A DNA stretch of 64,000 nucleotides from Anaeramoeba flamelloides (taxonomy: Eukaryota; Metamonada; Anaeramoebidae), in contig JANTQA010000030.1 in assembly GCA_027625915.1 (NCBI GenBank), positions 496,001-560,000 of the forward strand. Reading direction: 5' to 3'. Positions within the stretch are counted from its first letter, which is position 1; the number at the start of each line of letters is the position of its first letter. Below are positions 1 to 12,044 of the stretch, one piece after another. The position numbers and the translations under genes are program-made. Below the pieces are notes generated by a model, which was not told the origin of the DNA, searched no databases, and worked only from the letters and a program-made list of their open reading frames with translations.

Positions 1-957
1 TAATTTTTTTTTTTTTTTAGAATATTAAATTCACTAATTTAGTGAATGAACATTTTTTAAAAAAAAGTGAAAAGAGAGATAAAAAGTAAAAATGGACTGA
101 AATTTGAAATTTGGTTCAACACCCCTGTCTATAATAGAGACTCTAAATATGTGTTAATTGTTGGTGTGTTTTAGATAAAAGAAGTGAAAAACTTGATTTT
201 AGTTCAAATAAAAAAGCAAAATTTAGTAGTAATCCACCTATATTTTTTTAAGAAGTAAACAAAAAGAACAATTAATGGGATTGCTATAATTTTTGGTATA
301 TACACATTTGCCTAAAAACCAATACAAATTTAATACCTAAAAAGGATAAAAAAAAATAAAATAAAAATACTTGACTCTTATTATCAATATAAAGGGGAAG
401 AAGTTATAAGTTTATCTTTTTTTTTGTTTAAAAATAATAAATTTATGAGAAATAGATTGTAATTTGTTTTCTTGATAGATTCTTTTGGCTCTTTTTTATT
501 AAACATAGGAGAAGTGTTGATATCTTGAGGAACCTGAAAGTAAACTTTGCTTGCAGAATGAATAAAAGAAAAGTAATTAAGGATTATGTTCCCACCTCGG
601 AGAGTGTTTAGTTCTTGGATTATTTTAGATTCGATTCTCAAAAAGAATTTTCATTCTGAAGAAATTGGATGAAAAAATAATATTTTTTATTTTAATATAC
701 AAAAAAAAAAGACCTTTACAAATAGAGTTTTGAATGAAAATAAAATTTTTGAAAAATAAATGACTTTAAGGATTTTCAAGCATATTTTCAAATTTGAAAA
801 CAATTCATATTTCTAAAAACAACTTTAAAAAATAGTTAAAACAGCTTGAGGGAAAGTTGTTGTGTTATAGGATTAGAAAGGAAAATTATGAAATAAAAGA
901 AATCGTAGTTTTGCAAGATCTTTGAAAGGTAAAATTGTGTTAATTATTAGTATAGTA
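1..957. other. intergenic, AT-rich, no gene seen
   Basis: No coding region can be supported. Positions about 570-670 resemble the start of the ~430 bp repeat seen more fully at 32890-33310 (+) and 4895-5325 (-), sharing the block AAGAAATTGGA followed by A-runs. A minus-strand open frame at 384-641 has no ATG and overlaps this repeat, so it is not called. Confidence 0.5.
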
Positions 958-1434
958 GGGAAAAAAATACCTGACATGAAAAAAATCCCTGACAAGATTT
1001 TTAATTGTGAGTATTAGTAAAATTTTTGTCTAATTTCAATGAAATCCTTATTATAAATCACCATTTTTTTATGAGATTAGTCATAAACCTACCTAAAGTT
1101 CATCAAAGTAAGGCGTCTCTAGAATACTCGAGTATTTGTTTGATAGCCTAATGTTGATCAACTTTTTTTGAAAAAACAATCGAGTTTTATTGAGGCTTAC
1201 GAGAGTTTGGAAAATGATAATTTTTCTTCTTGTTTTTTGATTGATTGAATGCTGTTTTGAACAAGTGTGATTTCATCAATCATCATTCTAATAAGTGGGG
1301 GAGTTATAATTGAAAAAGTTCGATTCTTAAAAAAAGGAATTTGATTGTAAATAAATGAAATTACACAATAATTTTACTAATATTCACAATTAAAAATCTT
1401 TTCCGTGATTTTTTTCATGTACGATATTTTTTTC
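958..1434. mobile_element. foldback DNA element with ~80 bp terminal inverted repeats
   Basis: The left arm (about 958-1035) contains TACCTGACATGAAAAAAATC and TAATTGTGAGTATTAGTAAA. The right arm (about 1355-1434) is its reverse complement with scattered changes, including TTTTTTTCATGTACGATA. The ~320 bp interior is less AT-rich than its surroundings and has no open frame. This is the layout of a non-autonomous DNA transposon (MITE). I could not fix a target-site duplication, so the superfamily is open. Confidence 0.65.
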
Positions 1435-2989
1435 GCTGCTCTACTCTGAAAAGTTCCATTTTTTTTGAAATAGGAATTCTTGTTGGACAAATTAAACTGA
1501 GATTATGGAACTACTTTCAAGAGTGTTTTTATCAAAAAAAAGTAATACTTACATTTATAATCCCATTTTTATTTCAAAGATCAGTCTGATTTTTTTTACG
1601 AATTTTTACACTTTCTATTGAACAATTCAAATTCATTATGGAACCACTAAAACAAAACAACATAGAACAAAACATTCTCATTGTTGAAGTTTCAAAAAGT
1701 ATAATAGAAAGTAATATATCAACAATACCTCCAACTTTATTGGTTAATTTATGATAAAATATTTTTCATAACAATTTATTTAGTCGAACTCAATAGAACC
1801 TTTAGTGATTAAAAAGTCACACAATTACTCTTTGTGAACAGTTACAATCATAAACTTTGAAAATAAATTAACAAATGAAAGTTTGTAGAAGAAAATAAAT
1901 TTTAGAAGAGGTTCTAAGTTTATTTTTCTTATCAATTAGAAATCATTTTTTTCACAAAATCACAACCACATTTCTTCTCCAATTATTTTTTCACAATTCG
2001 AAAAAACCATTTTTTGCAAGTACGCCAAATTAGTTTCTTTTTCTTTTCTTCCTTTTTAGTTTAACAAAATTTTCTTTTCTTTTATTTTTGAATCCAAAAT
2101 TTGTTCCAGAAAACCGATTTTCAACAAAAAAAAAACCAAAATCTTGGGTTGATTTCAGTTTTGTATTCCAAAATATAACAAACAACACCACCCAAAGCAA
2201 TTTTGTTTACATATTCGAAAAGGAATTTCTTTTCCGAAAGTACTAACCATACAAAATTATTCCAATTCCTTTTTTTTTTTTTCCATTTTTACTTGCCTTG
2301 AGATCTCAGTCCCCCAATCACACCTAAAAAAAATTCGAACAAAAAAAGACACCAGCGAATTTGAGAAAGAAAACCAAAAAGTTGCTTATTTTCTTTTTCT
2401 ATAAAAACTACCTTCCAGAAAATGACTCTAGATAACCCAAAACAATTTTTTGCCAACTCTTGCTCTTCCAAATTTTTGTTTTTTTTTTTGCTTTCAGAAA
2501 AATTTGAGAAACGAAGAACCACAATTCTTGTCAAAAAATTTGGCTATTCAGTTAAACTTGATGCTTTTAATCTTTTCTTATTTGAAATACCACTTTCGGA
2601 AAATTTTTGAAACAATAATCTTCAAATAAAGAAGGCAACAATTCGAAATAAGTCAAGGATCAAAAATAAACTATTCCAAAAAAGTGACAACTAAAATGTT
2701 TAAAATACTGTTGTTAAAACGATTTGGTTTCGTCTTTTAAGGGCTATCTCGTTTAGAGCCTCTTTTAAGCGGTATTAGTTACAATCTTTTAAAACTTTTC
2801 AGGGATCACTTTTTTGGAATGAAAAACCAAAATACAATTTTATGATCAATGAAAATAACCTATTTGTGAACAGAGCTTTCTCTTTTGTTAATTTTACGAT
2901 TGGCTTCACCCAAAGCCTCGTTTTAAATTAACAAACTTGTTTTTTTGAAACCCACCAATTAAAAAGCCAAAAATAAACCCAATTTCACA

Positions 2990-3255
2990 AAAATCCAAAA
3001 ACTAAAAATGAAAAATTGGATTTTTTTATATAAACCATAAATTTAAGATTATCTAGAACGAAGAGAAATAATAAACCTTTGGATTAGAGTTGGTGTTCAT
3101 ATCAGATATACCTTAACAAACTATTAATTTTTGAAAAAATAAATTGTTAAAACAATTCTTTGGCACCTCTTTCATTAGGACGTCTTGTGAAAAATTTCTC
3201 AATTTCTTTTAGAAAATTAAAATTGTTACTGTTATTAAAATATTCCGTACAAACT
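2990..3255. repeat. dispersed repeat, copy 1 (pair with 29140-29400)
   Basis: Shares ordered blocks with 29140-29400 in the same orientation: a GATTAGAGTTG motif, a TTGATATCATA-like segment, then ACGTCTTGTGAAAAATTTCTCA against ACGTCTCGTGCAAAATTTCTCA. Divergence is substantial. No ends or coding potential can be defined. Confidence 0.5.
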
Positions 3256-3823
3256 TGTCAAAACCCGTGTTTCAAATATAAGTCCGTGTTTCTTTTTTCT
3301 AAAGACCTAAACATTAAAGGATCAAAGAAACCTACAATCAACAATAAATGAATATGGTATTGGCTTCTTATAGTATTACAATTAAAAAAGAAATTCTAAA
3401 AATGACAGATTGAAAAAAAAATTTTTCTCAAAAAATAGATTGCAAATAGTTGAGAATATTTTTCATCATATCAAAAACAACAAATTTCTAAAAAATTGAG
3501 AAAATTACAAAATTTTTTAAACTAATTGAATTCAATTCAAAAAAAAAATTATCACACAAAATATAAATGAATTTTACCTTCAATATTGATTTGGTCGGCC
3601 GTTGGACACAGGATTAAATGTTGTATTGAAAAAAAAAGAAAAAAAAGCACATATTTTATTTGAAATATGGACTTTATGCTATGTACACGTATTTTTTTGG
3701 CCACTGTAACAATAAGATTTTTTAATAGTAAATATATTCATTTACCACGAAATTACATAGCCTGAATTTTCTTAAAGTGTTTATTTGTTTTTTTCAAACA
3801 TTTTTTTTACGAATTGACTTTTA

Positions 3824-4109
3824 CCATTGTGAAAAAAATTTGGGTCATTAAAAAAAATTTGATCAGTCAAAAATTTGTTTTCGTTTTTTAAATAATAAAT
3901 ATTAGCAAAATGATTTTTGATAAATGTAAAATTTTATGAACAAATCTTACATTTAAGAAAAAACAAAGTAATTATCAATTATAATTTTCAAAAGCAATAT
4001 TATATTGTCGCATTTTGAGCTTCTAGAATTACTATGGGACTCTAAAAAACGAAAACAAATTTTTGACTTACCCAATTTTTTTTAATGATCCAAATTTTTT
4101 TCACAATGG
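3824..4109. mobile_element. 286 bp foldback MITE with ~70 bp TIRs and TTA target duplication
   Basis: The left arm begins CCATTGTGAAAAAAATTTGG and the right arm ends with its reverse complement, ...AAATTTTTTTCACAATGG. Pairing continues through a CAAAAATTTGTTTTCGTTTT block to about 70 bp per side. Both sides are flanked by TTA (3821-3823 and 4110-4112). A 3 bp TWA duplication is typical of PIF/Harbinger-type elements, so that superfamily is a reasonable guess. No coding capacity. Confidence 0.8.
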
Positions 4110-4894
4110 TTAGAAAAAAAAAGAAAAAAAGAAAAAAATTTTTTAAAAAGAGTTTCTAAGAAGCAATTGGTAAAAAACCAAAAAAAAAAAAAAATTAAGG
4201 CTATCTTTTATTAAGAACACCCAAAATCACAACCCCATTACTTTTGGTTTATTTAATTTAATTTGATAATTGATCATGAAAGTCTATTTGGATGGTAGTT
4301 GTTTTATTGTTGCTATTTTTTTTTTCTTGTTGATCTGATTTACTTTAAACCTTTGGACATTTTTATCCTTTGCCTTTTCTTTTTTATTTTCAAGTTACTC
4401 ATACTTTTGTATTTCAGTATCTCAGTGTTAGTAAGTAACCACTTTATCTTTTTCCTTTGCAATTCTTCTTCCCAAAATAAAGCAATTCATCCAGGGAAAA
4501 AAATGGAAAAAAAAATAAAAATAAATTTAATTGGCAAGCGATTGAAATTTCACTTAAATTACTATAATTTTTCCAAAACACATTGTCTCTATCTAAAGGA
4601 ATTATATCCAAAATTCCATAACTCTCCTAATTTTTGAAAAATAATTGATTAATAAATGAAATGGAATATTTTTTTTTAAAAGCTGCTAATTTGAATTTGA
4701 AAACAAAAAAATAAAATAAAATCGAGTATTATAAATGTGATATCCAATTATACAATTTGAAATTAAATAATACTTTAATTGTTTTAAAATTGTAAGCACG
4801 TTTAAGGACTACGTTTTTAGGTGAAAACAGTGAAATAATGTCTAAAATCACCCTTGAATAAGTTATATAATCCAAGTAATATTTGTCCACCGAG

Positions 4895-5325
4895 AATTTC
4901 TTTTAGAAAAAATGTGATATTTTCACAATTTTTACCTTGTTAGATCATGCAAAATTTTGATTTTAATATTTTAGAATTTCCATTTCAACTTTCGGAACTC
5001 ACACTATTTTCTTGGACTGTTCTACATTTTTTTTTGCATTTGCTTGTACAAGTCTGAAATGTTCTCAAATTTGAACTTGTAATTGAAAATCCCCAAAAGC
5101 CATTTTTTGCAATTATTTTTTTTGTTATTTTCAATTTTCCTTTTCATTGAAAAAACAAAGAAAAACCGTCTGCGTGAAAAGGTAAAGATGACAAAAAATG
5201 TTTTTTTTTTTTTTTTTGTCCAATTTCTTCAGTCTGAAAATTTTTTGTGAGAAGCGAAAGTGAAATAACACAATTACTCAACCTCCTCAAGAGTGGGAAT
5301 GTAGTCCTTAAATCAAACAAAAAAA
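4895..5325 (-). repeat. ~430 bp dispersed repeat, minus-strand copy
   Basis: Read on the minus strand this segment aligns collinearly with 32890-33310 (+). Shared blocks in order: TTAAGGACTACRTTCYCACT, a GTTGAGT(A)ATTG block, TTATTTCACTTTC, AAGAAATTGGACAAAAAAA, a CAAGTTCAAATTTGAG-like block, and TTTTGCATGATCTAACAAGG. No open frame is conserved between the copies. It lies just upstream of the TMEM62-like gene and may overlap its promoter region. Confidence 0.6.
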
Positions 5326-5378
5326 AAAAAAAAAATTCAATTCTAAATAGCATTTCTTTCACAATTTCTTAAATTCAA

Positions 5379-5411
<33 letters not shown>

Positions 5412-5471
5412 ATTAAATTTTCTTTAAAAAAAAAGAATAGAATTTTACAATAAATTTTGTATAAAGTTTGA

Positions 5472-8246
5472 ATGAATTTAATTAAATATTTTTTATTAAA
5501 TTATTGCACATGCTTTAGTTATATTATTCTTTTTGGTATTATGTTTATAACTGTTGGGATTGTTATTCCAACAAATTTATCCAATAATAACCATTTACAA
5601 AATAACTCGAATAATGATGAAGAAATTTCAAATTTAAGAAAAAACCAAAATAGCAAAATAAATTTTGATTATAATATTAACAACAACAAAGAAAATAACA
5701 ACAATGGTGACAATTATATGGGAACGAAATTTCAACAGACAAAAAAACACGAAGATAATGATGATTTAATATGGTTTCTTCAGGTAAGTGATACACATTT
5801 AAGCCAATTTGCAAAAAGACGGGCACACGTTTTTGACAGGTTTTTAAAGGAAATCGTTCCATCTGTTGGTCCATCATTTGTTCTTCATACTGGAGACATC
5901 ACTGATTCCTTAAAAACAATCTCAACTGATATCTATCAAAATAACCCAAATGAAAAAGAATGGGAGCAATATAAGGAAGCACTCGAAAGAAATGGCTTAT
6001 ATAGGCCTGATTTATGGTTGGACATTCGGGGGAATCATGATGGTTCAAATGTCTTAGATCGGTATAGTCCAAATAATTTATTTTACAAATATTCAGTGCA
6101 AGGACCGATTCAAAGTATGAATGATCGTAAGCCTGTTAACAAATTTACGATCAAAAAAAATGGAAAGGAGATTTTAGATTTAATTTCGTTAGACTTTTGC
6201 CAATATCCCAAGGCGTCGTTCCCCTTAGGCTTTTTTGGAACTGATTCGGAGGAATTGGTCGATCAGTTGGAAGCAGAACTGCAGCAATTAAACAACCAAA
6301 GTAGGCCCCTGCTGTATTTTTCGCACTATTCGATCGCCTTTGTGACTGATCTTAGCAAAACAAGCAAGACGGGAAAAAGCTTGAGAAATTTGATCGAAAA
6401 GTCAAATTCCTATGCATATTTAAGTGGTCATATCCATGATCATTATATGACCAATTTCCTATTTACCAACAGGAGGCCCGTTTTGGATATGGAAATCGCG
6501 GATTTAGCTTGGAGGCAGTCCTATAGGATCATGGCCCTAGATAACGGCATTTTTTCTTTTGTCGATAAGACTTTAAAAGACCAATGGCCTTTGATATTAA
6601 TACTCAATCCCAAGGATTCTAGATATATTTCTTTAAACGAGGAATGGCAGAATATTAAAAAATCTAAAGAAATTCGTGTTTTAATTTTTGAAAAAACTGC
6701 AAATTGGAAACATGATCCGAAAAAAGATATTTCTGTAAATTACTCCAATCCTCCAAAATTTGAATTAAATTCGAAAAAGTTCAATTCAAGCAATAATAAG
6801 GCAATAAATATTACAGATTTCCCTTGCAAAGATTCAAAGATTGTAAAAGTCATTTGCAAAATAGATAATAACGAGAACCAAATATTTGAATTAAAAAGAA
6901 AACAACTGAAAAACAGTAACAAGAATAGGAACTATGATAATGCCCATGGTGGTGCTGAGAATGTTGATGAAAACACTTTATCTGATTATGATTGTTCTTC
7001 CCCGCTTTGGGTTGCCGATTGGGATACTCATCAAATCCCCAACGGAATCCACGAAATAGAAATAATAGTTCTCACACAAGATGGCAATCGTACTATCCAA
7101 AAACAACAATTTTCAGTTGATGGCACTCAAAGTTTCATTGGGTTTTCAATTTTCCAATTGATTCAAAGACAATCAATTGTTTATATAACATTATTCAATA
7201 ATGCAGTTTTTTTTATTTTTTTAATCTTTGGATTATTGATTTTGCCACAAGTTTTGAAATGGTATTTACAAAGAAATGACCTGTATCAAAATTTTATTCA
7301 ACAATTAAGTTTTGATCTTTCCAATGATCCAAATAATAATAGTATTATCCTTAAGAATCATATCTCAAAAATTAATAATCAGATTCATAAAAAGGATGAA
7401 GAAGCCAATGATAAAAAAAGAAGGAAGGGTAAAGTCCAAAACAGAAAGAATAATCAGAATAAGAATAAGAATAAGAATAATAGGAATAAAAATAAGAATA
7501 TGAAGAATATGAAGAAGAAGAAGAATATGAAGAAGAAGATGATGGTGAAGAAGAAGAAGAAGAAGAAGAAGAACAAAAATCAGAAGAATCAGAACCAGAA
7601 TCAAAATCAGAATCAGAATATGAAGAATAAGAATGGGGAAAATATGAATAATAAGAATAATAACAATTCAACAATTCAAATAAAGAATTCAAATAGTTTT
7701 GAATCGCCAATAATTAAATTAATATGGTTACATATTAGATACGTTCTATGGTTATATTCAAATATACCTAAAGGCGCTTGGATAATTTTATTATCTACCT
7801 GCATTTCGGTCATAATCTTACCTTTTAATGTTTCACAAATAATTGGCGAAAAATGGGGGATAAATATGATCTGGGGCTCTTTTGTTAATTCAAAAAAAAC
7901 TTTTTATTCTTTCCATCAATTATTTTTTAAAATTTATCTTGGCTTAATCCATTTCCCAACTTCAAATTTTGTTGCCAAAATGTCTATTACAAAGAAAAAT
8001 TGTTTAAGATATCCTACAACTTATTTTAGTTTTATAGGTATTCTATCCAGTATATTTTTTTTTGTTTACACATTCCATAAAAATTACAATTTAATTGGTA
8101 ATATTTCTTCTCTTGGATTAGTATGGAACAGTGTTTTATTATTCCTTTTATTTTTAAAAACTGCTTATAATTCATTTAAAAAGGAAAAGAAGGATTCTAA
8201 TTCAATGAAAAAAAAAACAAATAATAGATATTTCTTTACTTATTAA
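5472..8246 (+). CDS. TMEM62-like transmembrane metallophosphoesterase
   Basis: A single uninterrupted 924-codon frame starting with MNLIKYFLLN. Residues about 12-34 form a hydrophobic signal anchor. The metallophosphoesterase domain (about 98-370) has every metal-site motif in order: SDTH (~108), TGDITD (~140), GNHD (~187), FSHY (~283) and SGHIHDH (~318). The C-terminal half has a membrane segment near 565-595, a K/N-rich low-complexity insert (about 640-735) and three or four more membrane segments (about 755-905). Human TMEM62 has the same order of a luminal phosphoesterase followed by C-terminal membrane helices but is about 640 residues; the extra length here is mostly N- and K-rich filler. 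The substrate of this family is not established. A donor-like CAGGTAAGTGAT at about 5784 is coding, because VSDTH reads through it. A run of about 29 T lies 60-90 bp upstream of the ATG. Confidence 0.88.
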   Translation: MNLIKYFLLNYCTCFSYIILFGIMFITVGIVIPTNLSNNNHLQNNSNNDEEISNLRKNQNSKINFDYNINNNKENNNNGDNYMGTKFQQTKKHEDNDDLIWFLQVSDTHLSQFAKRRAHVFDRFLKEIVPSVGPSFVLHTGDITDSLKTISTDIYQNNPNEKEWEQYKEALERNGLYRPDLWLDIRGNHDGSNVLDRYSPNNLFYKYSVQGPIQSMNDRKPVNKFTIKKNGKEILDLISLDFCQYPKASFPLGFFGTDSEELVDQLEAELQQLNNQSRPLLYFSHYSIAFVTDLSKTSKTGKSLRNLIEKSNSYAYLSGHIHDHYMTNFLFTNRRPVLDMEIADLAWRQSYRIMALDNGIFSFVDKTLKDQWPLILILNPKDSRYISLNEEWQNIKKSKEIRVLIFEKTANWKHDPKKDISVNYSNPPKFELNSKKFNSSNNKAINITDFPCKDSKIVKVICKIDNNENQIFELKRKQLKNSNKNRNYDNAHGGAENVDENTLSDYDCSSPLWVADWDTHQIPNGIHEIEIIVLTQDGNRTIQKQQFSVDGTQSFIGFSIFQLIQRQSIVYITLFNNAVFFIFLIFGLLILPQVLKWYLQRNDLYQNFIQQLSFDLSNDPNNNSIILKNHISKINNQIHKKDEEANDKKRRKGKVQNRKNNQNKNKNKNNRNKNKNMKNMKKKKNMKKKMMVKKKKKKKKNKNQKNQNQNQNQNQNMKNKNGENMNNKNNNNSTIQIKNSNSFESPIIKLIWLHIRYVLWLYSNIPKGAWIILLSTCISVIILPFNVSQIIGEKWGINMIWGSFVNSKKTFYSFHQLFFKIYLGLIHFPTSNFVAKMSITKKNCLRYPTTYFSFIGILSSIFFFVYTFHKNYNLIGNISSLGLVWNSVLLFLLFLKTAYNSFKKEKKDSNSMKKKTNNRYFFTY

Positions 8247-8890
8247 TTTAAAAATACATATCGATATCATTAATCGATTGTTTGTTGATAATTAATAATA
8301 ATTCTGAAAATAAACATCATTTTTTACATTGCTTTTTATTAATACAAAAATTGGTTTTGAATTTAAAATATTTCAAAATCATTTTTAAAAATTTCTTTTA
8401 ATTAATTATATAAGGTATTTTCAAAAAAGTGGGATATTTTTACAAGATATATTTTTATATTTCAAAAAAATTCCTATTTGTTAGTGGATCTATTCTTTAT
8501 TTGGCAATATAAAATTAAGACGAAATTTTAATATATATTGAATCAAAATTTATGGTATTTATTTCAAAATATGTACGTTGAAACATTTCCAAAAAATGAA
8601 AAAAATACAAGCTTTTTTTGGTGAAAACACGGTAAGGCCAATTTCATTAAAAACAGGTCATATAATAAGTATAAAAACGATTTTTTTAAACAATAAAATA
8701 AAGTAATAGGTTATAAAACTCTTTTGGGAATTCTATCAAGATTAAATATCTTTAGAAAAACAATTTTTTAAGATCAATAAAAGAAATAAATAAGGACCAA
8801 GTTTAACACTGAAAAAAAAATACCATAGAAAGTTGTGAACAGTAATGCTTATATCTTTAATTAAAATAATTTCTTTCGAATAAATAAACC
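8247..8890. other. intergenic, AT-rich, nothing recognised
   Basis: About 640 bases between the phosphoesterase stop and the next repeat. Homopolymer A/T runs dominate; no gene, RNA or clear inverted repeat was seen. Confidence 0.5.
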
Positions 8891-9414
8891 CCAATTCAAA
8901 ATTTTTAAAAACACCAAAATTCGATTTGTGAAAAAAAAACTAATTTAATCAATTCAAGAAGATTTACCAAATTAGAACCATTCGCTAATTGAAATGTTAA
9001 CGCTTGTTTATAAATTACAATACTCACAAAACAATAAATAAATAATTATCAATACAAATAAATCATGGGTGTGTTAAAAATTTTGGAGAGAGCAAAACAA
9101 AAAAATAAATTGGTAAATTTGTTGAAATTCTATTAGGAATATTGATCGATCAAATGGTTAGATACTACCAACTAATTTTATTTGAGTTCTTCTATTTGGA
9201 ACAACTTGGCTTTAACCTAATATCAATGGTTAAAAAAAATTTTGATCGAACGAAGCAAATTACGTAATTCAAACAATGAAATGAAAACAAAAACGAAAAG
9301 ATGAAAAAATGATTTTCATATTTTACAAAAATCAAAATTATCTCCAATTTCAATGAAATTGTATTATTGTGATTGTTTGTAACGTTTTAGCTGTGTGGAA
9401 AATTTTGAATTTTA
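8891..9414. mobile_element. ~530 bp TIR element, family A copy 1 (diverged)
   Basis: Collinear with 45905-46436 and 57736-58275. The common core is TTGTTGAAATT, then TTGATCGATCAAATGGTTAG, then a TACCA block. Here the ends are more decayed: the left has ATTCAAAATTTTTAAAAACACC and the right GTGTGGAAAATTTTGAAT. The other two copies show the end sequence CCAAAAATTTGGACACA clearly. No open frame is shared, so it is a non-autonomous DNA element. Confidence 0.65.
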
Positions 9415-9536
9415 GTTTATATTGAATTATTATTAACTTTCAATAAATGAAAAAAAAAAAAAAAATCGAGAAAGAAAAATTAAAAACAAAACTTAGTTTG
9501 TATCAAATGAGCCCAACATTTTTTTAAATATAAATT

Positions 9537-10195
9537 ATTTTATACAATTGGCCTTTGAAGAACAAATAAGAAATAAACAGAATAATACACATTAAAGAAT
9601 TGTTGATATCGGTCTGAAATGAAACTAATTAATAAATAGAATTTTCTTAAAAATTGAAAAACTCAAATTCTTAGGTCCCCATTCATAATAACAATAAGGT
9701 TTGTTTTGTTCTTTTACTGGTATCTGAATAATAAATAGGAAACAATTTTCACTTCATTTTCCATACTTTTATTATTATAAATCAAGTCCCCAAACGAAGT
9801 GGGTTGGGATTTGAGGTCTCTATTTGAAAAAGGAAATGAAAATGAAGTGAAAATTTTTTTACATTTATTAAACAAATATCAGGATCAAAGATCCAAATAA
9901 AAATCCAATAGAAATCAATATGATTTCTCAACAATTATTTTTACAGTTTGGATAACCTTATAATAACACACTTTTACCAAGCGGTTATTGATATTGCAAT
10001 CTAAAAAAAAATTTTGCAACTCTATTGGTCCCTTTAAATAAAAACAGAAAATAAATAAAACAAAAAGGTGAAATAATAATTTTGATTTTGAAAATTTCCA
10101 AAATAATTTTTTTCTTCTAATATCCATGCAAACTTTTTAAACACATGTATTTCACCCATTACAACTAGGCCCCTTTAAATGATAAAAAGATTATA
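9537..10195 (+). repeat. ~650 bp dispersed repeat, family K copy 1
   Basis: Best-preserved member of a family also seen at 21210-21815 (+), 32200-32605 (+) and, for its first third, at 27715-27985 (-). Diagnostic blocks: AATTGGCCTTTGAAGAACAA near the left end, CAATAGAAATCAATATGATT in the middle, TTCTTCTAATATCCATGCAA and CCCATTACAACTAGGCCCC near the right end. A central segment (about 9730-9870) contains AATTTTCACTTCATTTTCC facing GAAAATGAAGTGAAAATT, an internal hairpin. A 70-residue open frame on the minus strand is not conserved in other copies. Confidence 0.65.
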
Positions 10196-12044
10196 TATAA
10201 GTAAAATTTCAAAAATAGGGGCAGATTTTTCATCAGAAAAAAATTTGTTTGATTGTTTTTTTTTTTGAATAATAATGTATTTTACTAAAGTGTTTAGAGA
10301 CAATAACAAATATAGATTAACAAATAAAAATATAGTATAATCTTTTTTTTTTTTTTAAGATAAATGAAAAACTATTAAAATAATAATAAAAAAGTTTGCC
10401 CCTAAATTTGAAATTTGGTTAATATATATATTATAACCCCAAATATCCTAATTGTCTTTTGAAATAAAAAATTTAATTTGAATTGTTAAGAAAGAAATAT
10501 AAAATATAGAATTTATCAAAAATGATCTTAGAAGAAAAAATTATAATTAAAAATTGTATAGTTACCAACAATAAAAAAATAACTTTTAAAAATTTTTCAA
10601 CATTTGAAAAAGTTTTTTTGTAATTTTATTATTTTTCCATCCAAGTCCTATCAAAAAAAACAAAAAAAAAAAATTTGAAAAGTTCTTCTACATATCAAAA
10701 ACTTTTTAGTTTTAATAATTAAAATACATCAAGATTTACTGGAGATTTTTTTTGGTTCCCTTTACACCTCAAAAGTGCTGAAAATACTTTAATGAATAAT
10801 TTGTTCACTACAGAAGATATTTTAACATCACATAGAAAATTTGTTTTATCTACTGATTAACATCAAATAAATATTATTTGATTCTAAGTAAGTAAAAAAT
10901 ATAACAAAAAATATAAATTAAATTGTAAAAAAAAATCAAATTTATTTTCATTGTAAAATTTGGAAATTTTTCAACAAGAATTTTTTTTCAAATTTAAACG
11001 ATTTGGCTAATAGTTTGAGTCAGATTAATAATTGATTTTTTTATAATTTTATACAATTTTTTAATTTTTGAATTATTATCATCTAGACATAATATAAATA
11101 ATATTATTGAATAATTGGCCATAGATTAAAAATTATTTAACAAAATCGGATTAATTTAGATTGAAAAATTCAAATTTCACAAATATTTTTTTGAAATTTC
11201 AAAATTACTTTAATAATAAAAAAATTCAAAAATAAAAAAAATAAAAATTATTGATTTCAAAGATTATTTTATTATTTTCGAATTATATTTATTAGTTATT
11301 TTATATATTTTTTTAAAATTTAGTGTTGATTACTTTATCCATTTTTAGGTTTTAATTGACTTAAATCAAATCGAATAAATTAAATTAATATACTTTTTTT
11401 ACACTTTGTAAAATTATTTTCTATTACTTAAATTGAATTTTTAGAAAATAATTCATGATAAACTATTAATTTTTACCTAAAGAAATGAATTTCATTTTTC
11501 TATTGATATAATAGTTTTGAAATTATATCGAATATATATATATATATATATATTTATCAGCAATATATTTTTGTATTTAGTTTTATTTTATTTTTTACTA
11601 TTATAAAATTAACAACTTTGTTTGATGGTTATTATTAATAAATCAAAGTATTGTATTTTTTATTACTATTATTGAAATAAATATTCTAATTTAAAAATTA
11701 TTAAAAATTAAAAATTCTTGATAAAAAATGCAAAAATGAATAATTATTATTTTTTTTTCAATATCAACTTAAAAAAAAACATAATTACTTTATATTTGAA
11801 ATATTTTGACTTTTTAATATAATTAAAATATGGATTAAAGATAAATAAGAAAATTAATATTTTTGCATATCTTTATCATATTAAATCGTTTAAAATTGAA
11901 GAAATTTAGGTAAATTGGGCTAACTAAAGGAAATATATATAAATATAAATTTCAAGAATTTTGAATCGCTTTATTCTGTTATTGGGAACATTACTGTAAT
12001 TTTCTCCCCTATTTCTTATCACAAAAATTTTTTCAATATTATTA
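10196..12044. other. very AT-rich intergenic DNA, nothing recognised
   Basis: About 1.85 kb of extremely AT-rich sequence with an (AT)n microsatellite at 11532-11553. No open frame, RNA gene or paired inverted repeat could be supported. Confidence 0.5.

Noticed and set aside
384-641. 85-codon minus-strand open frame
   Set aside because: Starts with TTG, has no ATG near the start and overlaps a dispersed repeat; no recognisable domain.
4299-4637. 112-codon plus-strand frame rich in Phe/Leu then Lys/Asn
   Set aside because: Composition follows the T-rich then A-rich DNA; no ATG-led start and no domain seen.
5784-5800. CAGGTAAGT-like donor in the phosphoesterase gene
   Set aside because: The catalytic SDTH motif is read straight through it, so it is coding.
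7365-7710. Minus-strand Ser/Tyr-rich and Leu/Ile-rich frames
   Set aside because: They are the antisense of the Lys/Asn-rich insert in the TMEM62-like gene.
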